Shown here: piece by piece, positions 10,610 to 21,270 of the stretch
Position numbering within the stretch: position 1 is the first letter of the stretch
How the letters are laid out: the number at the start of each line of letters is the position of its first letter
NCBI GenBank assembly: GCA_030063045.1
Contig: JAQSEB010000087.1
Coordinates: 434,001-498,000, forward strand
Length of the DNA stretch: 64,000 nt
Source: Pratylenchus scribneri
Taxonomy: Eukaryota > Nematoda > Chromadorea > Rhabditida > Pratylenchidae
Direction: 5' to 3'
The notes under the pieces: generated by a model
The model's input: only the letters and a program-made list of their open reading frames with translations
What the model was told of the DNA's origin: nothing
The model's database searches: none
Position numbers and translations under genes: made by a program

Positions 10610-11456
10610 TTAATGTTCATGTTTTCCGCGAATATATAAACATCCATTCTCCTTAACATAAATTCCCTTAAATGGGCATGTTCCACCATTGGCCATTCTC
10701 TTTAGGCAATACAAATTCAATGTTTTTTGGTTCGGATAAATACCACTAAAGCCAAATTTGCTAAGCCATATTCCGTTGGTAACATTTTTGCCAATTTTCG
10801 CATGAAATGACCACGATTTGCCGTGTAAATCCACATAATCATCGCCAACATTTGGTTTAGGATTCTTAATTTTAATATAAAATGTTTTGGTAAAAAATTG
10901 AAAAATTATATTTAATATTTTAAATTTTTTTAATCAAAAATCTTTTTTTTTAAGTTTTTAGCATTGTTTTTTGAGCTTTAATCATTAGTTATATTATAAT
11001 AGCAAAATTAAATTTCTTACTTTTTTCCTCTTTTTCTGCTTGCTCGCATTTTCCATTGAATGATTGTGTTGATTTCTTGTGTAAACAATTGAACATGTCT
11101 TCAGAAAAATTGCCTTGAATTGGCATTGTTTGATTTGGCAATGGAATTGTCGAGTCAATTTTTCCTCCTTTCCAACAATCATTCCACCCATTTTGTTTTG
11201 GCACCATTCCTTCAAATGTTTTTCATCCCAAATTTTGCTGGCAAATTCCCAGCATTTTCCCGAATTATCCATAAAATCGGGTTCATCTTCATCATTATCA
11301 AAATCATCTTCATTATCATCTTCATGTTCCTCATCTTTGATTTGTTCTTCTTCGTCATCATCATCTATAAAAATAATAATTTAAATATTTTAATTAATAT
11401 TCAATTTTACCATTATTATCAATTTGAATATTTCTGCAGCCAGCATTCAAATTCAT
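10610..11456 (-). CDS. Protein with two FLYWCH-like zinc-finger repeats (inverted paralogue)
   Basis: Minus-strand exons 11456-11411, 11364-11021 and 10864-10610 (TAA) keep phase and encode about 214 residues. It matches the gene at 7625-9725 exon by exon: first exon MNLNAG..NIQIDNN, an acidic stretch, module one nearly identical to module one of the larger gene (CWEFASKI, WCQNKMGGMIVGKEEKLT, CQIKQC, HNH), and a last exon matching module four (NP.PNVGDD, GK.W.FH.KIGK, IYVKENGCLYIRGKHEH). The counterparts of modules two and three are absent. The two genes converge tail to tail as an inverted duplication. Whether the ancestor had two or four fingers cannot be told from this window. A predicted DNA-binding regulator by family resemblance. 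Confidence 0.7.
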
Positions 11457-11587
11457 TTTTTTTCTTTAGATTAATCTCTTTTGAAATAAATGTTCGTATA
11501 ATTAAAATAAAAATTTTCTCTTGAAATTTGAAAAATGCAACTAAAATAAATTGCGATAGAATTTATTATTTTCGTTGTAACTATTTA

Positions 11588-12311
11588 GGTACTTGTATAC
11601 TTTGTATCCGCCAGAACCCTTAAAAAATTTCGATTTTTTTTTTCGCTTTAAAATCAATTTTAAATGTTTATTAATGCATTTTTATAACAAAAAAAAAACA
11701 ACAAAGTGAATTAAATGGGGTATATTTGTGAAACTTGAGACCAAAAATGGAAAAAAATATCGGGTCCTCCAAATTCTTTTCGCCACATAAATTCATGCAC
11801 ATAGCTTATAACTGCTGATCGGTGTGCAATCCACTATGATTTTGCGACTGATGCCCATATCAAATTCAAAATCCTTTTGTTTGTGTGTGTCACGTACCCA
11901 GTAATATGTAAATTCAAAAACCTGAAGTAGAAAATTATTAATTTTTGATCCCTTTTTCTCACCTGTTTCAAAAAAAGTTCCCTCGTAAAATCCTTTTGAT
12001 GGCTGTTTTCCGTTATGATTTTTCCGCCAATTGCAAATCCATAGTGGATTCCGACGATTTTTAATCCATTTGTAGCACATTGCCTTGCCACATTCGCAAA
12101 CTCTTTGTGTGTGAAGTAAATTTAATTCTTTGAACCAATTTTCAAATTCCTTGTCAGAAAGGCGTAATTTGTCGAATAAATCGCGTAATTTGAACTCTTT
12201 TAATTCTTCCATAGCTAAAAAACATAAATTAAACATTTAAAATTGATTTTAAAGCGAAAAAAAATTCGCAATTTTTTAAGGGTTCTGGCGGATACAAAGT
12301 ATACAAGTACC
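11588..12311. mobile_element. Truncated Merlin (IS1016/ISXO2-like) DNA transposon
   Basis: Terminal inverted repeats of about 75 bp start GGTACTTGTATACTTTGTAT (11588) and end with the exact inverse at 12311. An 8-bp target duplication ACTATTTA flanks both ends (11580-11587 and 12312-12319). The 724-bp body carries the N-terminal part of an ISXO2-like transposase on the minus strand. 8-9-bp duplications and this transposase type are Merlin hallmarks. It sits upstream of the minus-strand FLYWCH-like gene, within duplicated promoter DNA, so it postdates the inverted duplication. Confidence 0.85.
11793..12212 (-). pseudogene. N-terminal fragment of Merlin/ISXO2-like transposase
   Basis: Open for 139 residues from MEELKEFKLRDLFDKL. 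Residues 39-60 give a zinc-knuckle-like set of cysteines (C39, C41, C46, C60 in a CYKW...WIC context). Then follow FYEGTFFE, a hydrophobic FTYYW at about 101-105 and DMGISRKIIVDC. These match the start of ISXO2-like DDE transposases (zinc ribbon, GTFFE, YYW, G.S..TI.D). The catalytic D-D-E region is missing because the inverted repeat follows immediately, so the copy cannot be autonomous. A short intron around GTFFETG-LLQV is possible but does not preserve frame, so I read straight through. An AG just before the ATG (TTTTTAGCTATGG) could be a trans-splice acceptor. Confidence 0.75.
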
Positions 12312-12524
12312 ACTATTTAAATCTCTTGGGAAGGAGCAAAAAATATAATCGATAAAAAGCCAAGCCAATTAATTGAATTGAAGAGTGTGAGGGAATTGGT
12401 GAAGAAAAGTTTTCAAGGAATAATTTTTATCTCTTCTCTATAATAAATTGTTGACCATTGGTCAATCCAATACAGGTGGCCCAAATGTTCAATTTACCAG
12501 CAGCAGCAGAAGGCAAAAATATTC

Positions 12525-13076
12525 GGTTCCGCGACAATTCGTCACCACGATAATTCGTCACAACGAAAATTCGTCTCCACGATTATTCGTCACGACAATT
12601 CGTCACCAATTTTTTTTGTTAAAAATTAGTTTAAATTATTTTGAAGAAAATTTTTATACCAATCGACGCGCCTCGATGAGCTAAGCACGAATCTGTCATT
12701 GCTTTCGCAAAAAAATTAAAAAATAAATATTTATGGCCGTTTTAAATTTTATATCTAAGGGATATGATTAATGTCAAAATTACACTCCTGCGCTAAATTA
12801 GAATTCTTTAAGCTTCCTATTCTCCAAGCCCTAATCCTGACCCTAGATATAAAATTTAAAACGGCCATAAATATTTATTTTTTAATTTTTTTTGCGAAAG
12901 CAATGATAGATTCGTGCTTAGCTCATCGAGGCGTGTCGATTGGTATCAATATTGTCTTCAAAATAATTTAAACTAATTTTCAACAAAAAAATTGGTGACG
13001 AATTGTCGTGACGAATAATCGTGGAGACGAATTTTCGTTGTGACGAATTATCGTGGTGACGAATTGTCGCGCCACC
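12525..13076. mobile_element. Long-palindrome element with 8-bp target duplication
   Basis: Target duplications AAATATTC at 12517-12524 and 13077-13084. Arms of about 230 bp are inverted copies, with ends GGTTCCGCGACAATTCG and CGAATTGTCGCGCCACC. Subterminal iterated ATTCGTCaccACGA words follow, then TTAGTTTAAATTATTTT, then the GACGCGCCTCGATGAGCT core shared with the MITE family, then GGCCGTTTTAAATTTTATAT. About 90 bp of unique loop at the centre. No transposase. Confidence 0.85.
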
Positions 13077-13538
13077 AAATATTCATCGCCATTTAATGTA
13101 TTCCTCCAGAATTTAAATTAAATATGCTTTGGAATGTTAAATATTTTCAATTTGATAAAGTTCAAAATTGGATCTGATATAATCATTTTCAATAAATTTC
13201 CCTCATTTTTCCATTTTTTTCCCTTCGTAGATTGTTTTATTTTCTCCACTGACTGAACATAATTCTTTAATCCACGTGGAATTTATATATTTTCTTTCCC
13301 AAAAAATTACACAAACTATGATGTGAGCCAAAACGAATTTCCCTTTCCATAATACATTGATAAAGACTCGAATTTTTATAGCCCATTTTCATTTCACTGA
13401 AAATGTGAATTTGCACAAAATTTTCACTTATTTCAAAAATATTGACAATTAAAACATCAAACATTTTTCACAAACTCCAACATTGAACTAATAACGCATA
13501 AATATTTAAATTTTTCATATTTTTTCCTCATTCAATCA

Positions 13539-13865
13539 ATGAAATTCTTGATGAAAGTAAAAAAGGCCACATTTGTCCTATTGATTTTATATTTGGCTAC
13601 AAAACTTTGTAGTAGTGTGCATTGTGCACTACAAATAAACAGCAAAAAACGGAGAGGAGTGTCTCCATGCCAATGTGTATTTAACCGACCAAAAATTGCC
13701 CTTCCTATTCCTATAATAACCATTCTCTCTCAACATTCAACAACAATCTTAATCCACCATCAAATTCCACTTTCCCATTCCTTTCTTAAGCTTTTTTCTC
13801 ATCAAAAAGTAAAAGACTCGACAATCCAAATTACTAATTTTTTTTTAGATTTTTTTGGGATTTGA
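13539..13865 (+). CDS. Possible small secreted protein, unrecognised
   Basis: An open frame of 108 residues starts at ATG 13539 with a plausible signal sequence (basic KVKK, then ATFVLLILYLATKLC). The remainder is low-information and hydrophobic (IALPIPIITIL). It ends 37 bp before the GST start, in what could be GST upstream DNA. No homologue or motif is recognised; it may be a chance ORF. Confidence 0.25.
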   Translation: MKFLMKVKKATFVLLILYLATKLCSSVHCALQINSKKRRGVSPCQCVFNRPKIALPIPIITILSQHSTTILIHHQIPLSHSFLKLFSHQKVKDSTIQITNFFLDFFGI

Positions 13866-13901
13866 TTTTGATTGATTTTCTTTAAATTGAACAACAAAAG
13901 A

Positions 13902-14667
<766 letters not shown>

Positions 14668-14902
14668 ATTTGGGACAGATGAATTGATGTTATTTTGACA
14701 TTTGAAATTGTTTCCTTTTAATTTATCAGCAGTATTTTTCCTTAAATTAATTTCGTTGCAATTTGAATAAAATTAAAATGGAACATTTATCACATATAAA
14801 TTAAAAAACAAACAAAAAGCAATCATCATAAATTCAACAATCTTTGGTAGGAAAATGACTGGAATGAAAATAGCAAATTGGGATTAATCCGTACGTTTAA
14901 AA

Positions 14903-15592
14903 TCACAATTCTGTATGGCCATAGCCTCCATATGGTATTGATGGTTTGGTGAAAATTCCCTCTGCTGCCTGCCAAATTGCCTGGTAACTATTTAAAAATT
15001 AATTTTATTTAAAAATATAATATTTGATTTGTTTTGTTATAATATTTATAATTTCTACGGACATTGATATTTTAATAATGGCATAATTAACAAACCAAAT
15101 TGATTTCCGCTAATTGCCAAATAATTTCCGGTATTTTCTTGTCTGAATTTGACGTCCGGGGGCGAATCCACAATGGTGCAAATATAAAGTTTTTGGCTTC
15201 TAAAAAATCAGAAACTGGTTTTAGACCCCACAAACCTTATAACATTTTGTAGATCTCATCGAGACGCATCGAATGGTATACAATATGTTAGCTTTTGGCC
15301 CAAAATAAAAGAGTTTAAAACCAAAAAATTAAAAAAATGGATTAATACCATTTAATTTTGACTAAACCATAACAAATTATATACTTTTCGATGCGTCATG
15401 ATGAGATCTACAAAATGGTATAAGGTTTGTGGAGTCTAAAACCAATTTCTGATTTATTAGAAGCCAAAAACTTTATATTTGCACCATTGTGGAATCGACC
15501 TAGCACTCTGAATTTAACCTATAATTTAAATTTAATTGTTTCCAATAAATTAAATAATTTAACCTGATCATCTCTTGTCCAAACATCCCCAT
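14903..15592 (-). CDS. Small unrecognised gene with a MITE in its intron (tentative)
   Basis: The last two exons are well supported: complement(15059-~15199) and complement(14903-14987), joined in phase at P|YQAIWQAAEG and ending PYGGYGHTEL then TGA. The first contains DVKFRQENTGNYLAISG and FGLLIMPLLKYQC. The 5' part is uncertain: a phase-consistent start exon at complement(15564-15592) (MGMFGQEMI) joins if the acceptor TTTTTTAG at about 15200, inside the MITE end, is used. That would add about ten MITE-derived residues (SQKLYICT...). The total is roughly 84 residues. No family was recognised. The two clean 3' exons make some gene likely; the start is a guess. Confidence 0.35.
15169..15491. 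mobile_element. Complete palindromic MITE with 5-bp target duplication
   Basis: GAATC at 15164-15168 and 15492-15496 flanks inverted arms starting CACAATGGTGCAAATATAAA. The arms continue through TTGGCTTCTAA, CAGAAACTGGTTTTAGACCC, ACAAACCTTATA and TGTAGATCTCATCGAGACGC. Arms of about 150 bp are near-perfect inverted copies. One end overlaps predicted exon sequence of the minus-strand gene. Confidence 0.85.
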
Positions 15593-15785
15593 TACACAAA
15601 ACTTTTAATAGTCACAGGTGTCAGTACTCTCCCCTTCCTTCCCAAAACATGAAATTTTATGTAAAAAATTAATTATATATAAAATTTATTGATAAAATAT
15701 TTAGATTACTTCAACATTAAACAAAATTTCCTATCAATTGATTTTTTAATATTCATCAGCAACATTATGTTTTTATCTTTCTTCA

Positions 15786-18227
15786 TCATTTCTTTTTCGG
15801 ATTTAATGGAATAACATGCCAAAATTGTTTGCGCATTATTTTCTTAATAACATAAAATTGCATTCCAGTACAGACAATAGAAAATGGCAGCCAGAATAAT
15901 AAGGTCGACAAATCGCTGAAAAATGATTTAATTTAAAAATAAATGATTTTCAATTTTTTTAAAGGGGAAATATTGAAAAAGGCGAAAAGTTTATACCGGT
16001 TTTGTGTTTTGTCCAAAATTCTCAAACCATATACCATTGGATAGAGCTCGTCAGGACATATCGAATGGTATATAATTTGTCATGGTTTAATTGGTTTTGA
16101 ACCAAAACCCACAAGATGGTTTAAGTGGTTTAAAATTCTTATTTTTCATCAAACCATGTTAAAATATAATATACCAATCGACGCGTCTTGACGAGATCTA
16201 TCGAATGGGTATAAAGTTTGCAGGTCTAGGACAAACCCTTAAACTGTTATAAACCTTTCGCCATTTTCATAGTCTTTTCGCAATTTTCAATATTCTATTC
16301 GCCATTTTCAATGTTTTTTCGCCAAATTAAATTCCTTTCTTTTTTAAAGGACGCCAATTAATTTACCCATATTGAATTAAAACCTCTTAAGTTTTCGTGC
16401 CTAAAAAATCAACATTTTTGAAGCCACCTAGACAAATCGAGGACCCTATCATGCATTAAGTCTAGTCCTAATTTGTGGATGGAAATTGGGCGCGGACAAT
16501 TGGACGCCGCCTGAAAATTGGACGCCATATTAAAAATTTCATAATTCTTTTTAAGTTAGGACTTAGGGTAAAGATTAGGGTTTGGGTTCAGAGCATAGGG
16601 AAACGAAGGGGAAGTCAAACAACGCCTTATTCCTTTACAAATATGAAGAATCTATTTTAATATGGAGCCCAATTGTCCAAATTGATCAGATGCCCAATTC
16701 TCCAGCAGGACCCGCCTAATTTAAGCCTAATCCAAAGCTACAACATTTTGTTATGGCCAAGTTATCTGGCCTCGAAAAATTAATAGCATTAAAAGTCAAT
16801 CGAAAATTCAATTTTTTATGAGAAAATTAATTTTCTCTTTAAAAAAAAACAATTCAAATATTACTTACTCCTGACTTATCCTATCGAATTCGACATTGCC
16901 ATGGATGATTTTGGTTGGTTTTTTCAAACCAATTCGTGCCTCTTCAACTCGGATTCGACGTTCTAGCACAAATAGTGGTGGCATTGGAATTATTGGTGGA
17001 AAACGGTGGAATGATAAATTCAGATGAACATGCAAACCGGGCCGCCCAATGAACTGATTTTGGAAAAATTTTGATAAATTTTTTATTTATCCATAAAATT
17101 ATTGAATTTATCTAAATTTTTGTGTCGAAAATCAATATTTTTGAGGTTAATATAATTTGGTCATGGACACTAATAGGTGCCTGCCTATAGTCAAAAAATA
17201 AAAAAATATGTCTAAAAGATTTATAAAGAAGCCTATAGTGTTGCTAGATGAATTTTTGAAATATTTTAGAAAATTAGATATATACAAAATTGGAAATTTT
17301 TCATGCACAAGGAATGCTTCCAAAAATTAAGCCAAAATGAGGGGCCTACCAACAAATGGATTTTAGTTTTAAAAATTTTGAACTATTAAAAAATTTCAGA
17401 AAATTGATGCAGATAGAATTTTACTTCCAAAAATTCAGCCAAAATGAGGGGCCTACGAATAGAATTAGGTTTAAATTAGGATTATGCTTTAGGCAGGAAA
17501 TGGTTATTAACAATTTTTGAAGTTTAATGGCCTCAATAATAATTGTAGATATTTTTAAATAGAAAAGTTTTTGTAAATTGGGATTTTGATCTGTGTTAAT
17601 TTTTGAGATAAATAAAAAAAATACCATATTTTCCTTAAAATAATATTTCCTATTTGAGACCATTTTTTGATTAATCCATATTGAACCATCATTTCTCCTT
17701 GAAATTTTTTTAGGATAAATATAGCTCAAAAAATTATGAAAATTATTATATTTGAACAAATTTTTACATAAAAATAATTTTTACGATTTGCCAATTTTGA
17801 CCAAGAAATCTATTTTTGATTTTTTGAATTAGAAAAATTTTTTGTTCGAAGCCCTGATGAGGCAAATTCGATGTATATTTTACGGGAAAATTAAATGGTA
17901 TAATAAATTAATGCTATTTTACCGGTTCTCCATTGATAAGAGCACCTCGGTGGATTAGGGCAACAAATAAATTCTTCTCTTGATAATAAATAATTTTATC
18001 AATCTGCATAAAAAAAAGGTGAATTTATGAACATTTTCCTCCTTCTTCTACCTTTCCAGACGGTAAATATTCTTCTACGAATTGGTCAAATGTGATTGGT
18101 GGTTGCTTCACAATTTGTACATGCTTTTTTGCCACATCGCCGGGGAAGACAGAGTACAAGATGCTGGGTTCGACAACAGTCAAAATTGAAACGGGAATCA
18201 CCCAGATTAGGATGAATTTGCCAAATG
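15786..18227 (-). CDS. FtsH_ext-only protein: TM1, m-AAA intermembrane-space-like domain, TM2, no AAA or protease
   Basis: Minus-strand exons 18227-18052, 18003-17923, 17053-16869 and 15915-15786 (TGA) join in phase. Order: TM1 (FILIWVIPVSILTVV); PPITFDQFVEEYLPSG; IDKIIYYQ.KNLFVALIHRG; GLHVHLNL; an ERRIRVEEARIGL helix; then TM2 (LLFWLPFSIVCTGMQFYVI) and a short basic tail ending KKK. Layout and motif spacing mirror the N-terminal third of mitochondrial m-AAA proteases (AFG3L2/paraplegin). The AAA ATPase and zinc-protease halves are absent, since the gene stops 20 residues after TM2. A likely inner-mitochondrial-membrane or other membrane protein. A further 5' exon must exist; a phase-compatible piece around complement(18270-18330) (SSLENRLKIKI) is possible but no start was seen. 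It shares domain and intron positions with the gene at 1-2066. Confidence 0.65.
15980..16330. mobile_element. MITE of the ATCGAGACGC-core family, CGCCATTTTCAA subtype
   Basis: In the large third intron of the FtsH_ext-only gene. Left half: CAAACCATATACCATTGGAT, AGAGCTCGTCAGGACATATC. Right half: ATACCAATCGACGCGTCTTG, GAGATCTATCGAATGGGTAT. Flanked on the right by repeated TTTTCGCCATTTTCAAT words, the outer ends of this subtype. Further along the same intron, a line with CCAAAATGAGGGGCCTAC occurs twice (17332-17350 and 17438-17456). Confidence 0.65.
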
Positions 18228-18413
18228 CTGTAAATTATTAAATTGTGGAAGAGTTTTTTTTTATTATTTTCTTATCTGTTGCACCAATTTTGATTTTCAA
18301 TCGATTCTCCAGAGATGAGTTTTGCCGCGTAAATTAGATTTTATTTTTTGGAGAAATTATACATCTAATCGATATATATTATACTTCTTTAAGGTTCCTC
18401 TGCTGCTCCGAGT

Positions 18414-19110
18414 CAGGGACGGGCGCAATTGCGTTTTGCGTAAAAATGGGAAAATTAAAGCAAAAAAACGCAAAAATTGGATGATTTTTAATGGATGAAA
18501 GAGGGAAGTAATAGAAAAACAAGAGATTGTGTATGGAAATTTTTCGCTGCGCGGCTATTTTTGGGCTAAATTTTCCCCTATCGGGGCCATTTTTGGGCTA
18601 AATTTTCCCCTATCGGGGCCATTTTTGGGCAATATTTTTCGCTGCCGCGGGCAAAGTTTTACGAGGAGGGGAGGAAATGGTGGTTGTCTACCCTCCTTAT
18701 CGACTATGCTCGGCTTCCAGATTCCAGTTCATTTCCCCATTTAATCCTGGTATTGTGACCCTTAATTCCTCTTAAGCCACTTTATCCCCCCTTATCCGGT
18801 TTAATCCCGCGAAACACTTGGCCTAAGGCTTAGTCCACTTGCCTTCAGCATGCTTCCCTTGGCCTACGCACAATAATCTTTTAATTCTTGATGGAAAAAT
18901 GGAAACAATTGAATAAAGAAAATTTAAATGATGGAAGACAGTTGAATTATGAAAATTTAAATTTCTGAATAAAATTTATTTTTTTTTTTGAAAATTGCAT
19001 TTTGCGTTTTTTGCGTTATTTTTAGCCCTTTCGTTGCGTTTTCCGTTTTGCGTAAAAATTTTTTTTTTGCGTTTTGCCTTCAACGGCTTTGGCACTTGCG
19101 TCCGTCCCTG
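18414..19110. mobile_element. Non-autonomous hAT-like element
   Basis: Ends CAGGGACGGGCGCAA and TTGCGTCCGTCCCTG are inverted repeats, and the 8-bp target duplication CTCCGAGT is exact (18406-18413, 19111-19118). CAGGG termini, 8-bp duplications and iterated subterminal TTTTGCG words are typical of hAT. Positions 18549-18626 hold a 33-bp direct repeat with GGGCTAAATTTTCCCCTATC. The 697-bp interior has no transposase. Confidence 0.85.
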
Positions 19111-19719
19111 CTCCGAGTCCTGTGAGCACTAATCCTAGCCCATAATCTTTTAACTGTGAAAATAAAAAATGTCATAACTTCTTTATTTTCAAGTTTTAAG
19201 AGAAATCAATGGCAGATTCCGGCTTATCTCATCGAGACGCGTCGAATGAGATATAAATTGAAAGAAAAAATTCCAAAAATTTTTGTAATGTAACCCAAAG
19301 GGAGGACCATTCACTTTTTCAAATTTCGGCATTAGTGTATCTCAGTCCCCCGATGATTTTCGGGCTTCTTCCATCAAAAGATCGACTCAGTTTTGCGAGC
19401 TCTTTCGAATGAGCTATCATTCATTCAAGTAGGTCCACTAGTAAAAAAAACCCATTATAAGCCAGAAAAACCGAATCGAATCCGGAAGTGGGAGCTGGGG
19501 AATTCAGAATCGGTTTAAATATTTAAATTTAATCAATGATTTTGCGAGACATATCAATTGATTATTTATTGACTTATATGTACATTTAGAAATGTTAAGC
19601 TTTTTGAATCAAAAATTGAATTTGGTACAATTTAATGCTTTTAAAACCGTAAATAATTTTAAATTTTCACAACTTTCTTTTATCGAAATTACATTTGCCC
19701 TCCTCCTAATTAAATTATT

Positions 19720-20003
19720 TTAATTTAATTTTCCCGCTACTATACCTTTCCAATCCCATTCAATTTTATATCCACTTTTTGCATGTTCATTGTTGAATTT
19801 GTCCACGAATTGTTTGCGCCCATTAAGATTAAAAAAAATTCGCATTGGATGGGTGGCTTTGTATTCAGCAAATTTTGTCTCGAATTTGGACAAAAATTGT
19901 TGAGCACTCATTTTGCTGCTCTCGGTACCATGCTCGTCATCCTTATTAGAATTAGTGAAAGTATTTCCGTTGCTTTTGGCCTTATATCGAAATCCATGTG
20001 ATT
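19720..20003 (-). CDS. Terminal exon of an unrecognised basic protein
   Basis: An acceptor TTTTCAG at complement(20004-20010) opens a 94-residue frame: SHGFRYKAK, an N/S/D-rich linker, then MSAQQFLSKFETKFAEYKA, MRIFFNLNGRKQFVDKF and KIEWDWKGIVAGKLN before TAA. The mix of charged and aromatic residues looks coding. Upstream exons were not found. The same frame stays open into the adjacent MITE up to an ATG at 20073, so a MITE-supplied start (117 residues) is an alternative. No family assigned. Confidence 0.4.
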
Positions 20004-20034
20004 CTGAAAATGTTTTTTTTTTGAGAAAAGATTT

Positions 20035-20350
20035 TTTGCCCAGAAATTGGATTCTTTTACTGAGAAATCGCATTCTTTTGTCCTCAAACCATTTTTTATT
20101 GGTTAACTTATTTGTTAGGGTTGGCCACCATTCAAAATATTAAACCCCGTTTAAACCATATTTTGGTTTATATTTATAACTCTTTTAATTTTGAACCAAA
20201 TCCTGACAAACTCTACATCAATCAACGCGACTCGATGAGCTCTATAAAATGGGTATAAAAGGTTTATAGGTCTAGGATCAAGCATAAACAGTTATTAAAC
20301 TTTCAACAAATGAATGCGATTTCTCGGCAAAAGAACCGCATCCCTTTTAA
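20035..20350. mobile_element. MITE of the ATCGAGACGC-core family, TTCTTTTGCCG subtype
   Basis: Arms bounded by GAGAAATCGCATTCTTTTG (about 20070) and its inverse CGAATGCGATTTCTCGGCAA-like end (about 20310-20335). The inner right side reads TCAATCAACGCGACTCGATG, GAGCTCTATAAAATGGGTAT, AGGTCTAGGATCAAGC. It abuts the exon at 19720-20003. Confidence 0.7.
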
Positions 20351-20820
20351 TTAAAAAAAGGGGTATTTTAAGCTTAAATTTTTAAAGCCAAATTTATTAC
20401 TCGCACCATGATGCATGATGATTAATGATGATTTTGAAGTGGACTTTTAGGCCGTAAAATTTTAGATAACTATTTAGGTTGTTTATTAATAAAATTTGCC
20501 AAAATAGGTTTGATGAACAACGGAATAGTTATTTTTTTTTGGATTTTTTATTGCATTTTTATAACGAAATTTCCCTCAAAAAGTGCCAATAGTTGAGGTC
20601 GAAAAATTATTTTAAAAACATTAAATAAATGACAATGGCACCAAATTTTCTTAACTTATTTATAACTAATATACACTTTAAAAATTGAATTTAATTTTGC
20701 AAATTTGTGTACGCAAATTTTGGTTTTAATCGGTAATAATAACTTAAAAAAACCTCATGACTCCAGCAAACTTTTATATTAAATTAATTACGTATTAAAA
20801 TGCATTTTTTATTGGCCAAA

Positions 20821-21017
20821 TTATCCAATGGAAAGCAGCATTTTGCATTGTTGTTTGTTTTCAGTGAATGATATGTTCGAAATGGATGGCGCAAAAATAG
20901 CAAATTGCGATGATTTTGATGGTAAAGCATTTGCTGCTGGCTTTGACTGGCACTCCTCAAAAAATTGGATGTTGTAGACATTTTTAGAAGGCAATACATT
21001 TTTCCAAGCAAAAAAAC
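20821..21017 (-). CDS. Possible terminal exon, unrecognised
   Basis: Acceptor TTCCAG precedes a 65-codon frame to TAA: FFAWKNVLPSKN, FFEECQSKPAANALPSKS, FAPSISNISFTENKQQC. The composition looks more coding than the overlapping frame that starts MLGKMYC. No matching upstream exon was found; it could be an alternative 3' exon of the next gene upstream. Confidence 0.25.
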
Positions 21018-21270
21018 CTGGAATTTTATTTATTAAATATTATCTTGTTTATTAAAAAATAAGATATAATTGTGTGAACATGGTTTCCATACAATTATAA
21101 TAAAATAAATAAAAACAATTGCTTTTTTTTTCCCATTTTTCAAAGTGATTTTACATTATAAAATATTGTAAAAATATAAATATAGAAAAATTATCATTAT
21201 TGGTCGGTATACATGGACCTATTTTAAGTCTCTTCAAATCATTTTTCTTTGTTGGTTTAACTTTTACTCA

